Assembly: GCF_004353225.1 (NCBI RefSeq)
Contig: NZ_CP037934.1
Location: 3,286,001-3,350,000, forward strand
DNA length: 64,000 bases
Direction of reading: 5' to 3'
Source of the DNA: Marinobacter sp. JH2
Lineage (GTDB): Bacteria; Pseudomonadota; Gammaproteobacteria; Pseudomonadales; Oleiphilaceae
A program made the position numbers and the translations under genes. This document shows, in pieces, positions 1 through 9,112 of the stretch; the first letter of the stretch is position 1, and every line of letters starts with the position of its first letter. Under the pieces are notes generated by a model. That model made no database searches, had not been told where the DNA came from, and was given only the letters and a program-made list of their open reading frames with translations.

Positions 1-1164
1 ACCAGTAAAGGTAATGCGGCACAGCGTTCCTACGGCGTAGTTTATCCCTGGGCCGATCCGTCAATGGTGTTCAAGGCGTTGCCTTGGCTGTTGAAAACCG
101 ATGGCCCTCTGAAGATGCGCATGCCACCCTCGCTGGCGGCTACACGGTTTATGCTGGCGACGCTTCGTTATGCTTGGTCGCCCGGGTTGTTCGGGCTAAA
201 CAAGCGGGCTATGTTGAAGTTGGGTGCTTATAGCCGCGAGCGCTTTTTGGCGCTGGAGCAAGAGCACGAACTGGCGTTTGACGGTGCCCATGATGGATTG
301 GTGCATTTGGCTAGCACACCAGACGCGTTGGATGAATTGCGCAAGACCCATGCGTTTCTCAACGAGGTAGGCATCCCGTCGCATTTGCTTTCCCCGCAAG
401 AAGTTCGCGACGTGGAACCCGGCATGACCGGCGATGGGCCCCTATACGGTGCGATACGGTATGAAACCGATGGCACCGGTGATTGCCATTTGTTCTCTCG
501 AGCGCTTGCCCAAGTGTGCGAAGAGCTGGGTGTGAACTTCCGTTATGAGGTGGAGGTAGAGGCTCTGTTGGCCGATCACCAGCGGGTTAATGCGGTGCAG
601 TTCCGTACCGCGAACGGTCAACCTGAACGCCTGGAAGCAGATGCGGTGGTGGTGGCAGCCGGTTGTTGGTCACCGGAGTTGGTGAAGCCGTTGGGGCTAA
701 CGCTACCAATTTATCCGATTAAGGGATACAGCATTACCGTACCGCTGAACAATCCGGACAAAGCACCCACAGCGACGGTTCATGATGATAACTTCAAAGT
801 GGTTTCAACGCGGCTGGGCAATCGTTTGAGAGCGACGGGGTTTGTTGAGCTGGCCGATTTCAATCGAGACATTCCCGAGACCAGAATTGCCACGATCAAA
901 AAGTCGGTGCAATCCCGTTACCCCGGTTGTGCTGATCTAGATACGGCTGAAACCTGGACTGGTTTCCGTCCGATGACACCAGACGGCCCTGCCATTATTG
1001 GGAAGGGGCCCCGCGAAAACCTGTACTTGAACACCGGCCACGGGACTTTTGGCTGGACACTGGCTGCTGGCAGCGCCGCGGTGATTGCCCAAGTTATTGA
1101 CGGTGAAGAGCCCGCGGTGTCGCTGGATGCGTTCCGCCCGGGTCGCTTCGCTGGAGGGCTATAA
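1..1164 (+). CDS. dadA: D-amino acid dehydrogenase small subunit, 5' truncated
   Basis: FAD-dependent membrane-associated enzyme that oxidises D-amino acids (mainly D-alanine) to 2-oxo acids and passes electrons to the respiratory chain. The reading frame is open from the first base of the window, where the text QRSYGVVYPWADPS is typical DadA sequence, so the N-terminal Rossmann FAD motif lies outside the window. About 387 residues are visible of a family length near 420. The C-terminal part holds the FAD-contacting segments WTGFRPMTPDGPAIIG and NTGHGTFGWTLAAGS. The stop codon abuts the next gene, so the two are probably cotranscribed. Identification is firm; only the start is missing. Confidence 0.93.
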   Translation, partial: TSKGNAAQRSYGVVYPWADPSMVFKALPWLLKTDGPLKMRMPPSLAATRFMLATLRYAWSPGLFGLNKRAMLKLGAYSRERFLALEQEHELAFDGAHDGLVHLASTPDALDELRKTHAFLNEVGIPSHLLSPQEVRDVEPGMTGDGPLYGAIRYETDGTGDCHLFSRALAQVCEELGVNFRYEVEVEALLADHQRVNAVQFRTANGQPERLEADAVVVAAGCWSPELVKPLGLTLPIYPIKGYSITVPLNNPDKAPTATVHDDNFKVVSTRLGNRLRATGFVELADFNRDIPETRIATIKKSVQSRYPGCADLDTAETWTGFRPMTPDGPAIIGKGPRENLYLNTGHGTFGWTLAAGSAAVIAQVIDGEEPAVSLDAFRPGRFAGGL

Positions 1165-1165
1165 G

Positions 1166-2377
1166 ATCTCCGCATCGTTCTTCTCGCGGTGGCAGTCAGT
1201 CAATGATTGGCTGCTTCGCCATGAAACCTTGTGGCGGCCGGTGCCGTTTATGGAGCCGAAGCCTGACTGGTGCCAGCAGTATCCGGATCTGACGACTTGG
1301 TTGGAGCAACTTTCAGACGCAGAATGCGACTCATGGGATGAACATTTCTCAGAGTTTGCGCAGGAGGTCGCCCGTTTTGTGCCGGCCATGTCGGTTTATG
1401 ACACGTTAGTGACTCTACCGGTATTGTCTGGCCATGATCGCGGCCTGCATGCGGCTTTAAGGGAAGTCCAAGCAGTGGATATGCCGGGCCGAAAGCGGCT
1501 GCAAGCCGGAGCCTTCGCGGCTTCCGTTATGCCTTTGCACGGCCGCGTTCTGGATTGGTGCTGTGGCAAAGGCCATTTGGCTCGGACTATGGTGGCGCAA
1601 GGGGCGGAGGCCGTGTTCGGCTTTGAGTGGGACGCGGAGTTGGTGCAAGACGGCAATCGCCTTGCGAAGAAATACGGTGACCCTGTGCGCGTGGTGCAGC
1701 AGGATGTTATGGCTGGCGCGTTGCATTGGCCCGCTATTGATCATGGGGTTGCGTTGCACGCGTGTGGTGACCTGCACCGGCAGTTTTTGTGCGCAGGCAG
1801 CGAAGCAGGGCTGGGGCGATTGAGTGTATCGCCTTGCTGCTACCATTTGGGTGGACGGGGGGCTTACCGTTTGCTTTCGCAGCAGGCCCGGCATTCTGAG
1901 AATGCGCTTTGGATGGAACGGTCGGGACTTCGTTTGGCTGTGCAAGAGACGGTGACAGCCCCGGCTAGAGAGCGTGCTCAGGCGGCGCGGGTGCGCGCTT
2001 GGCGGTTGGGCTTCGATGCGCTGCAACGAAGTGTGTCTGCAGACGGGCAGTATTTGCCTGTGCCGTCGCATCCTTCGCGATTGAACACCGGCAGTTTCGA
2101 AGCGTTTTGTCAGTGGGCGGCGGACAAGAAAAGAGTGTCGTTACCCGCAGACATTGATTGGTCATACTGGCTGGCGGTTGGGCAGAAACGGTCCCGACAG
2201 GTTCGCCGGCATGAGTTGCTTCGGCATCTGTTTCGACGACCGCTCGAGCTGTGGTTGGTATTCGACTATGCGGTGTATCTGGAAGAGCAGGGGTATCAGG
2301 TTAATCTGGGAACGTTCTGTAAGCGCTCATTAACGCCCCGAAATTTGCTGCTGGATGCCGCTCACGCTAGCAAATGA
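1166..2377 (+). CDS. SAM-dependent methyltransferase (PF13679-like)
   Basis: Class I methyltransferase of the METTL25/GSTCD-like group. The glycine-rich SAM motif reads LDWCCGKGHLARTM, followed by an acidic FEWDAEL strand end and the conserved pairs HACGDLH and SPCCYH. The substrate is unknown; relatives are thought to act on RNA. The frame is open back to an ATG at 1085, but that would overlap dadA by 80 bases with a shadow N-terminus. A GGAGGG Shine-Dalgarno at 1153-1158 sits 7 bases before an ATC codon at 1166, just after the dadA stop, and family-like sequence (SFFSRWQ) begins right there. I therefore place the start at 1166 as a possible rare ATC start. The next in-frame canonical starts are 1229 (TTG) and 1250 (ATG), which would cut into similar-looking sequence. 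Confidence 0.75.
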   Translation: MSASFFSRWQSVNDWLLRHETLWRPVPFMEPKPDWCQQYPDLTTWLEQLSDAECDSWDEHFSEFAQEVARFVPAMSVYDTLVTLPVLSGHDRGLHAALREVQAVDMPGRKRLQAGAFAASVMPLHGRVLDWCCGKGHLARTMVAQGAEAVFGFEWDAELVQDGNRLAKKYGDPVRVVQQDVMAGALHWPAIDHGVALHACGDLHRQFLCAGSEAGLGRLSVSPCCYHLGGRGAYRLLSQQARHSENALWMERSGLRLAVQETVTAPARERAQAARVRAWRLGFDALQRSVSADGQYLPVPSHPSRLNTGSFEAFCQWAADKKRVSLPADIDWSYWLAVGQKRSRQVRRHELLRHLFRRPLELWLVFDYAVYLEEQGYQVNLGTFCKRSLTPRNLLLDAAHASK

Positions 2378-2391
2378 GAAATAGCAGAAAC

Positions 2392-2419
2392 AAAGAAGGC
2401 GCCCGAGGGCGCCTTCTTT
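2392..2419. terminator. Bidirectional intrinsic terminator
   Basis: Perfect 12-bp inverted repeat, AAAGAAGGCGCC, with a 4-base loop and A/T ends on both sides. It lies between the convergent methyltransferase gene and the OmpA-family gene and can serve both. Confidence 0.9.
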
Positions 2420-2441
2420 GGTATGACCGAATCAAAGTGTC

Positions 2442-3635
2442 TTAGCGGAGCACTTGGATGCGGGCTTCTACACGACGGTTCTGGGCACGGCCAGCAGAGG
2501 TGTCGTTTGTGGCAATCGGTTCAACTTCACCATAACCAACGGCTCTGACGCGATCGGCATCAACGCCCAGCGCGGATACCAGACGATCAGCGACGGCTTC
2601 AGCGCGACGCTGAGACAGGAAGCGGTTGTACTCGGCTTTACCGGTGTTATCGGTGTGGCCGGCAATCTCAACGGTCGTACCCGAATGCTCTTCCATGAAA
2701 TCAGCAACTTGGCGGATTTCGAGGTCGTATGCATCGTCAATCACCGAGCTGTTGAGCGGGAATTGAACACGCAGGTTGATGGTTTCGATGGTGTCGGTAA
2801 CACCTTCACAACCGTTTTCGTCCACTTCAACGCCAGCCGCGGTATTCGGGCACTGGTCTTTGCTGTTGACCACACCGTCGTTGTCGCTGTCCAGCTCACA
2901 GCCGCGGCTGTTCACTTGAGCGCCAGCAGGGGTGTTCGGGCACTGGTCTTTGCTGTTGACCACGCCATCGTTGTCGCTGTCTAGCTCACAACCGTTGCTG
3001 TCTACCTGGACACCGGCCGGAGTATTTGGACACTGGTCGCGGGTATCAGGTACACCATCGTTATCAGCGTCGGCTGGAGCCGGTTCCGCAGTCGTGCGAT
3101 GGAACGCGAAGCTCAAACCCAGAGATGCCATGGTGTCGAAGGTGCTTTCATCGATACCGTGGAATTCGCGAAGGTCGGCACGCAGAGAAATCATGTCGCT
3201 GATGTTGTAACGAACACCCGCACCCACGTTGACTCGGGTTTCGTCGTGATCGGTACCCGGAGTACGGAGACCTGCTGGGCCTGAACCGAAGTCAGCGTGG
3301 CCGGCACCTGCAGAAACGTACGGGTTCCAGGCTTTGTCCTGGCCGGCGAAGTAGTAAAGACCATCCACACGGATTTCATCGAACTCGGATTCGCCTGAAG
3401 CGTACTTGCGGTCTACGTCGGCACGCGAGTACACAGCTTCTACAGCCCAATGCGGACGGAAACGGTATTCAATACCCACACCGTAGGTGTCGCTTTCACT
3501 CAGATCGCGTTTGTCACCGAAGTACTGGTAACCGGCGAACGGGTTCAGGTAGATGGTCTCCTGGCTTTCGGCCAGAGCGGGAGCTGTAAGGGTTGTAGCA
3601 AGGGCAGCCAGGGCCACCGGACGCATGAATTTCAT
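2442..3635 (-). CDS. OmpA/OprF-family outer membrane porin with TSP3 repeats
   Basis: Outer membrane protein of 397 residues. A signal peptide (to about residue 22, ending ALA) is followed by an 8-stranded OmpA-like beta-barrel (about 25-190). Three calcium-type thrombospondin-3 repeats ([20 protein letters not shown], about 195-290) lead to a C-terminal OmpA peptidoglycan-binding domain with the signature ...[11 protein letters not shown]... and NRRVEARI. The architecture is that of OprF, which tethers the outer membrane to peptidoglycan and forms a low-efficiency porin. A strong AGGAGGT at 3641-3647 lies 5 bases from the ATG at 3635. The TSP3 region is a 90-bp tandem repeat at DNA level. 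The gene stands alone between a terminator and a divergent-looking AT-rich upstream region. Confidence 0.9.
   Translation of the reverse strand: MKFMRPVALAALATTLTAPALAESQETIYLNPFAGYQYFGDKRDLSESDTYGVGIEYRFRPHWAVEAVYSRADVDRKYASGESEFDEIRVDGLYYFAGQDKAWNPYVSAGAGHADFGSGPAGLRTPGTDHDETRVNVGAGVRYNISDMISLRADLREFHGIDESTFDTMASLGLSFAFHRTTAEPAPADADNDGVPDTRDQCPNTPAGVQVDSNGCELDSDNDGVVNSKDQCPNTPAGAQVNSRGCELDSDNDGVVNSKDQCPNTAAGVEVDENGCEGVTDTIETINLRVQFPLNSSVIDDAYDLEIRQVADFMEEHSGTTVEIAGHTDNTGKAEYNRFLSQRRAEAVADRLVSALGVDADRVRAVGYGEVEPIATNDTSAGRAQNRRVEARIQVLR
2851..3078 (-). repeat. 90-bp tandem repeat encoding TSP3 modules
   Basis: Units begin at 2851, 2941 and 3031 with an exact 90-bp period (30 codons). The first two share long identical blocks such as CACTGGTCTTTGCTGTTGAC; the third is diverged. 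They encode the Asp-rich linker modules of the porin. Confidence 0.85.
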
Positions 3636-3703
3636 GCGGAACCTCCTGTTTCGTTTTTTTGAGTCCGACTATTATTCGGATATTTCGATACCTGCACAGA
3701 TAC

Positions 3704-3719
3704 CTTTAGTCCACTAAAG
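3704..3719. promoter_or_regulatory. Palindrome upstream of the OmpA-family gene
   Basis: CTTTAGT-CC-ACTAAAG, a perfect 7-bp inverted repeat about 70 bases upstream of the porin start codon. It could be an operator or a 5'-leader hairpin. No known regulator consensus recognised. Confidence 0.35.
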
Positions 3720-3791
3720 AATAGGGCAGCCGTCACAAAAACACAAAAATATTACCGTGTTAACGTCTTCGGATTTCTACCGATAGTGCAG

Positions 3792-6137
3792 TTACGTACT
3801 CGCCGAGAAGTACAGGTGCGCACTCTTTTTACTGAAGTTCAGAGTGTCCGAATTGTCAAAGCAGACCTCGAACGAGCTCTCGTCTTCACTGATCACTTCT
3901 CCGGCGCCGAATACCGTATGGGTAATACGTCGGTGATGCCATACCGGTTCCATTAAATCGGAGTCATGATCTGGTTTGGCGCCCTCCAACGTTAAGCCTG
4001 CGCGCGTCGCGTATCGGGTACTGACGGTGGTTGTGGCGCAGCTCAAGGACAAGGAACCGGCAGGCGAAGAAGGGGACCCGTCAAGGTGCGAACCCAGCTC
4101 GCGTGACAGCTCATAGCAGAGTTCCGAGACGAATCGGCTGGGCCCTTGATCGCCATCCAGGTGGGGCCGCTGACTGGGCGGGCGAGTGATCAGGTGCAAG
4201 GCTCGCCGGGCGCGGGTCATACCGACGTATAACAGTCGCCGTTCACTCTCCAACAGAGCTTGAGCGTTGTCCTGCGGTCGCGGGCTGTAGGGCAGGTACT
4301 TTTCTTGTAAACCGGGAATAATTACCACCGGCCATTCCAACCCTTTGGTGCGATGGATCGTGGACAGCAGCACGCCTTTGTCGGCATTTGTGCCGGCCTG
4401 TTGTTTCAGGGCTTTGAGATGATCCAGCGCGCCCCCGGCATCGGTGTCCAGACTCTTCAAATAATCCCGAAAGCCCTGGATGGTGTCGATGCGTTCTTCG
4501 GCACTGTCGTGGGTCAGTGCCAGGCTTCGGATGCCGTCATACAAGTCGGTGTACTCGGCGTAGACTCGAATCAGGCCGGCCACCGGCCCTTGGTAACTCT
4601 TTAGCTGGGCCAGAACTTCACCGAGTTTGCGCAGTTTTCGGGCAGGCATCGGTTGCAGGGCATCAAAGTCCATCGCCAGCAGACGTTCGTGCCAGAGTTC
4701 GCTGAGTCCTGCCAAAAACTGGGCAAGATTTTCCAGTTCCGGTTCTTTGAGGCCGGCGTGAGGGAAACGTAATATTTGTCGGGCTATGTCTAACCGGTCG
4801 GCATCGGGAAGCTGTTTGATGCGGCCACTGACCACCATCAACAATGCGGTCATTGCCTGCACTTCTCGACTAAACAGGGCACCTTTACCAGCGTCTATCC
4901 GATAGGGGACCTGTCGGGCCAACAGCTTCAGCTCAATCGGAACACTCTGGCTCCAAACCCGGAACAGCACGGCGGTTTGGTCGTTTTCGTCCTGACTTTG
5001 GGTTTGCAGAATTTTCAGCACCTGATCGCCATCGTTTTCCGCACGGTGCAATTCGGTTTGGGTCGTCGCAGTGGACGGATGCGAATGGCACAGCACGTCT
5101 TTCCGGCCAGTGTTATGGCAGATCAGGTGGTTGGCGAGTAGCGCAACCTGATGGCCGTAGCGGAACGTAAAACTCAGGGTTTGCTCGAGTGGGCTTTCGA
5201 ATTCGTCACTGAATCGGCGCAAGATGAATTCCGGCTTGGCGCCGCGGAATTCGTAAATGGTCTGGTCGGGATCGCCGACCACGGTCACCCTGGCCCGATC
5301 GCCCGCCACGTAGCGCAACAGCAGGTGCTGGATTTCGTTGGTGTCCTGATATTCGTCCACCAAAATCAGGTCCATTTTGTTGCCTACCAGTCGCTGTAGT
5401 GGCGGGTTCTGATGGATGGCCATGACCGGTTCGTAAATCATGTCGGCGTAGCTGATTCGGCCTTGGCTTTTGCGCCATTGTTCGAAGCTGTGGAACAGGT
5501 CGATCAGGTATTTGTGCTTGTCTGTGTAACCCAGTTCTTCGAAGACGATTTCGGCGGGTGATAAGCAGGTTTTTACCAGGTCGATGAAGCCAGTGGCGGT
5601 TTCGACATAGTCTTTTTTGTTGCGGCGGATCTCGTCGGCCAGATCTTCGGGAGCCAGCCTGCGGGTGAGCATCCAGGCTTGGTAGCCGATTTCTTGTTCG
5701 GTCAGTATTTTGTCCGAAAAGTTCGGTAGGTAGCCTTCCCGCACGAAGCGTTTGTAAAGCCGGTAGCCCATGGCGTGGTAGGTGCGAATTTCCGGTGGTG
5801 CTAATCCGGATTGATCACAGACTTGGTGGAGTTTGCGTTCAAAGTCGACCCGGGCGCTGCGGTTGAACATGAGTACCAGCATGCGGTTGGGGTCGTGGCC
5901 TTGGGCCAGTAGGTAGCGGATGCGCCAGGCCAGGGTGGAGGTTTTTCCGCTGCCAGCGACGGCGGTGATCACCGAGTGTTCGTAACCGGCGGTGATGATG
6001 TTCCGCTGTTCGTCGGTGAGGTAATCCGGGAGGAAGCTGGTGTCGGGTGTTTGGGGATTGGTTGGCATGGTGGGTATTGTACTTGGCAACTGGCAGTGGG
6101 GGTAGTTGGGCTCCATAATGGTTGTCTTTACGGTCAT
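3792..6137 (-). CDS. UvrD/Rep-family superfamily I DNA helicase
   Basis: ATP-dependent 3'-5' DNA helicase-like protein of up to 781 residues. The Walker A motif is AVAGSGKT (about residue 60-67). The Walker B box is LILVDEYQDTN, followed by VVGDPDQTIYEFRGA (motif III). The late motifs TIHRTKGLEWPVVIIPG (V) and RRLLYVGMTRARRALH (VI) are also present. It is distinct from the canonical uvrD at 16650-18815 and shares only the helicase core. The frame has ATGs at 6137, 6116 and 6071; none has a good ribosome binding site, and the conserved region starts near LTDEQRNI, so the true start may be 6071. The upstream gap to tmcA holds a 111-bp palindromic element. Physiological role unknown. Confidence 0.85.
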   Translation of the reverse strand: MTVKTTIMEPNYPHCQLPSTIPTMPTNPQTPDTSFLPDYLTDEQRNIITAGYEHSVITAVAGSGKTSTLAWRIRYLLAQGHDPNRMLVLMFNRSARVDFERKLHQVCDQSGLAPPEIRTYHAMGYRLYKRFVREGYLPNFSDKILTEQEIGYQAWMLTRRLAPEDLADEIRRNKKDYVETATGFIDLVKTCLSPAEIVFEELGYTDKHKYLIDLFHSFEQWRKSQGRISYADMIYEPVMAIHQNPPLQRLVGNKMDLILVDEYQDTNEIQHLLLRYVAGDRARVTVVGDPDQTIYEFRGAKPEFILRRFSDEFESPLEQTLSFTFRYGHQVALLANHLICHNTGRKDVLCHSHPSTATTQTELHRAENDGDQVLKILQTQSQDENDQTAVLFRVWSQSVPIELKLLARQVPYRIDAGKGALFSREVQAMTALLMVVSGRIKQLPDADRLDIARQILRFPHAGLKEPELENLAQFLAGLSELWHERLLAMDFDALQPMPARKLRKLGEVLAQLKSYQGPVAGLIRVYAEYTDLYDGIRSLALTHDSAEERIDTIQGFRDYLKSLDTDAGGALDHLKALKQQAGTNADKGVLLSTIHRTKGLEWPVVIIPGLQEKYLPYSPRPQDNAQALLESERRLLYVGMTRARRALHLITRPPSQRPHLDGDQGPSRFVSELCYELSRELGSHLDGSPSSPAGSLSLSCATTTVSTRYATRAGLTLEGAKPDHDSDLMEPVWHHRRITHTVFGAGEVISEDESSFEVCFDNSDTLNFSKKSAHLYFSAST

Positions 6138-6157
6138 ACCTTGTGCTCTACGCCCGC

Positions 6158-6268
6158 ACCTTGTCGGGAACTACCTTCCAAAACACGCTCCTTCGGCACG
6201 TCCATGTGACGCTTGAGCTCCGCCATCCATGGCTGCGCACAGTTTTGGAAGGTAGTCCCCGACAAGGT
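6158..6268. repeat. Palindromic intergenic element (type with GCCATCCNTGGC core)
   Basis: Outer arms 6158-6184 and 6242-6268 are 27-nt inverted repeats with one mismatch (ACCTTGTCGGG...CCAAAAC). The interior contains the small hairpin GCCATCCATGGC at 6222-6233. The same core with one variable base occurs at 16497-16508 and, inverted, at 33660-33671. It sits between two divergent genes, so it is not simply a terminator. Confidence 0.8.
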
Positions 6269-6321
6269 ACTGCTTTGGATTGGCCTTGAGCTTCGTATTC
6301 TCTTGGAGTCTGTTTTTGACG

Positions 6322-8454
6322 ATGAAATCTGTTTCTAAAAGGAACTGGCAAGCGCTTGCCGGCAGCTTGCGGGCTGCCGGTGAGCGCCGTCTGGTGCTGG
6401 TGGAAGGTGAACCGGAGTGGTGTCGCTCATGGGTGTCTGGTTGCTTAGAAACGCTGGATACTTCTCAGGCGCTATGGGTAGGGCGTGCCGAGGATGCGGA
6501 GTTGGCCGGTGTGACCGGTATTGCGTCGAAGCAGTTCAAGCGCTGGCTAGGGCGAGAAACCTCCGTTTTGGTTTGGGACGGTTGGCAGGGGAATCCGCCG
6601 GACGGTTTGGCGGCGTTGTCGGGGACCTTGCAGGCGGGTGGTTTGTTGTTCTGGCTGATGCCGCCATTGGAGGATTGGGTCACGTTTAAGGATCCGGATT
6701 ATGTGCGTACGGGGCTGGAGCAAGCTGAGCAGCATGCGTTTGCGGCGCGTATGGCCGGTGTTTTGGCGGCAGATTCGGATGTGATTCGGGTTCGGCAAGG
6801 TCATGAAGAGGTGCCGGTTTTGCCTCTGGCGGAATCTGGCCGGTCAGTTTTTGCGCAAACTACAACGCCGGAGCAGGCGCAGCTGGTTTCGCAGTTAGTG
6901 CGGTTTGGTTTGGGTCGGCGGCGTCGGCCGTTGGTGGTGACGGCGGACCGTGGGCGAGGGAAGTCTGCGGCGTTGGGTATGGCAGCGGCGGAGTTGTTGT
7001 TGGCAGGGCGGCAGCGGGTGTTGGTGACATCGCCTTCGGTGGACAATTTAACGAGTTTTTTCCGGCATGCGGCCGAGCGGTTGGGTGAGCGGCTGGTGGA
7101 GCGCCGCGATGATGCGTTGGTGATGGAAGGCGGGTCGTCTATTCGGTATCTGTCGGTGCAGGATTTGTTGGCCGACAAACCCGACGCCGAGGTGGTGATG
7201 GTAGACGAGGCTGCCGGTGTGCCGGCGCATTGGTTGCGGGAGGTTCTTCTTGGATGGCCGCGGGTGGCGTTTGCCAGCACGGTGCACGGATACGAAGGTA
7301 CGGGCCGGGGTTTTGCCATTCGGTTTCGGCAGGTGTTGGACCGGGAAACGCCGCATTGGCAGTCGGTTCATGTGACGGAGCCGGTGCGCTGGGCGGATGG
7401 TGATCCGCTGGAAAAGCTGGTTTCGGCGTTATTTTTGTTGTCGGCGGATAGCCCGAAGGGGGTTCGCCCGTCTGAAGATGACGTGGTGCTTGAACGCTGG
7501 TGCCCGGCAAGGGCCAACGAGCAGGTGCTTTCTGAAGCCTTCGGATTGCTGGTGGATGCTCATTACCGGACCACACCGGCGGATCTCCGGCAGTGGCTAG
7601 ATGATACGGGTGCGCAAAGTTGGCGTGCTGTCGTCAACGGGGTAACGGTGGGCGTGCTGTGGGCTTCGGTGGAAGGCGGCTTGGCGCCGGAGTTGGCGGA
7701 GCAGGTGGCGCAAGGGGTTCGCAGGCCTCGTGGTCATCTGCTGGCTCAATCGTTGGCGACGCATGGCGGTTTTCCGGAAGCAGCAGTGCAGCGCACGCTC
7801 CGGATCGTGCGAGTAGCGGTTTCCGAGGAGTGTCGTCAGCTAGGTATTGGTAAACAGTTGGTGGCTCAGGCTGAACGAGCCTGCGTGGAACAAGAATTAG
7901 ATGGTTTGGGCACCAGTTTTGGTGGCGAGTCGGGGTTGCTGGCGTTCTGGCAGGCTTGCGGTCTGCGAGTGGTGCGTTTGGGGTTGCGACAGGAATCCAG
8001 CACCGGCGAGTTTCCGTTGCAAATGCTGTGTGGTGTGTCTGAATCCGGGCAGCAACTGGAGCAGAGCCTATGCGATCGGTTTACCCTTCACTGGCCGGTG
8101 CTAGTGCCTCGACACTGGGCCGAGTTGGCCCCCGAGTTGCTGGCGGCTGTGGCTGCCAGTTTCCCGGCGGCGGTTCGACTGGATGCCGATGACCGCCGGG
8201 ATCTGATGAATTTTTCCGAAGGATGCCGAGGTTTTGAGTTAACGTTGCCAGTATTGCGACAGCTGGAACAGTGCGCAGGAATGGTGGCTTGGTTGGTGAA
8301 TTTTCCGGACTTTCCTTTGTGGTGTCGGGTGGTCACTCAGGGTTGGTCTTGGAATGCGGTTCGGTATGCAGGCTTGTGCTCCGGGCAGAAAGAGGGTGAG
8401 ACACGGCTGCGAAAGCTGGTGGGTGAACTTCTGAAAAATGGACCCGAGTTGTGA
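6322..8454 (+). CDS. tmcA: tRNA(Met) cytidine acetyltransferase
   Basis: Forms N4-acetylcytidine at the wobble position of elongator tRNA(Met) using acetyl-CoA and ATP. The protein of about 710 residues has an N-terminal DUF1726-type domain. A RecD-like helicase module follows, with Walker A DRGRGKS (about 207-213) and a VVMVDEAAGVPAHW Walker B. The GNAT acetyltransferase domain has the acetyl-CoA loop RQLGIGKQL near residue 505, and there is a C-terminal tRNA-binding tail. The frame is open to an ATG at 6280 inside the palindromic element region, but family sequence (SVSKRNWQAL) starts at the ATG at 6322, preceded by GGAG. Length matches E. coli TmcA (671) with small insertions. Confidence 0.93.
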   Translation: MKSVSKRNWQALAGSLRAAGERRLVLVEGEPEWCRSWVSGCLETLDTSQALWVGRAEDAELAGVTGIASKQFKRWLGRETSVLVWDGWQGNPPDGLAALSGTLQAGGLLFWLMPPLEDWVTFKDPDYVRTGLEQAEQHAFAARMAGVLAADSDVIRVRQGHEEVPVLPLAESGRSVFAQTTTPEQAQLVSQLVRFGLGRRRRPLVVTADRGRGKSAALGMAAAELLLAGRQRVLVTSPSVDNLTSFFRHAAERLGERLVERRDDALVMEGGSSIRYLSVQDLLADKPDAEVVMVDEAAGVPAHWLREVLLGWPRVAFASTVHGYEGTGRGFAIRFRQVLDRETPHWQSVHVTEPVRWADGDPLEKLVSALFLLSADSPKGVRPSEDDVVLERWCPARANEQVLSEAFGLLVDAHYRTTPADLRQWLDDTGAQSWRAVVNGVTVGVLWASVEGGLAPELAEQVAQGVRRPRGHLLAQSLATHGGFPEAAVQRTLRIVRVAVSEECRQLGIGKQLVAQAERACVEQELDGLGTSFGGESGLLAFWQACGLRVVRLGLRQESSTGEFPLQMLCGVSESGQQLEQSLCDRFTLHWPVLVPRHWAELAPELLAAVAASFPAAVRLDADDRRDLMNFSEGCRGFELTLPVLRQLEQCAGMVAWLVNFPDFPLWCRVVTQGWSWNAVRYAGLCSGQKEGETRLRKLVGELLKNGPEL

Positions 8455-8521
8455 TCAGTTCGATTTAAATGGTGCTGGTTGCCGCTCAAAATAGCCGAAC
8501 GTTAATCAGGGATTCAGAGCG

Positions 8522-9097
8522 ATGGTCATGGACGTGGGAAAGTGCTTCTGGGGTTTAGTTGTGCTGTTGTTGGTTGGCTGTGGCTCGATGGACACGAAGC
8601 CGGAGCCGATAACAAGCGAACACTCCAGTACGTTGATGAATGCGGTGGCGGCCAGTAACGACCTTGAGGTGCTTAACCTGCTGACGCAAGGTGTGAATCC
8701 GAACCCGACAACCGCCGCAGGCGAATCTGCCTTAATGGTAGCCGCAGCAAATGGTAATCGGCGAATCGTGCGGTTGCTGTTGGCGGCTGGCGCTGATGTG
8801 AATGGTGAGGACTCCGCCGGTTATACCCCCGTGATCCATGCGTCTGAAAGTGGCCATTTGTCGGTGGTGCGGGCGTTGTTAACTGCAGGTGCGAATGTGA
8901 ACGTCAGTCAGGACGGCGAGTCATTGTTGATGAAAGTGGTGGGCAGTGGGGATCTTCTGACCGCCGAAATGCTGCTAGCCGCCGGTGCCGAGGTGAATTA
9001 CCGAAGCGATGACGGCCGCACAGCGTTGGACCTGGCCCGTGCCCGGAACAATCGCGATCTGGAAATGCTATTGATTCATGCAGGTGCCACCCGGTAA
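8522..9097 (+). CDS. Ankyrin-repeat lipoprotein
   Basis: Predicted lipoprotein of 191 residues. A hydrophobic signal peptide ends in the lipobox LLVGC (Cys at about 20), then a short linker, then about four ankyrin repeats (for example GESALMVAAANGNRRIVRLLLAAGADVN). Ankyrin repeats mediate protein-protein contacts; the partner is unknown. An in-frame ATG two codons later (8528) is an alternative start. It lies 67 bases after tmcA on the same strand and converges with the next gene. Confidence 0.8.
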   Translation: MVMDVGKCFWGLVVLLLVGCGSMDTKPEPITSEHSSTLMNAVAASNDLEVLNLLTQGVNPNPTTAAGESALMVAAANGNRRIVRLLLAAGADVNGEDSAGYTPVIHASESGHLSVVRALLTAGANVNVSQDGESLLMKVVGSGDLLTAEMLLAAGAEVNYRSDDGRTALDLARARNNRDLEMLLIHAGATR

Positions 9098-9112
9098 CAC
9101 CCGCAAACTTGG

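Noticed and set aside
2454..2984. 176-codon plus-strand frame over the porin repeats
   Set aside because: Arises from the periodic TSP3 DNA read on the other strand; the repeated [10 protein letters not shown] text simply mirrors the 90-bp repeat.
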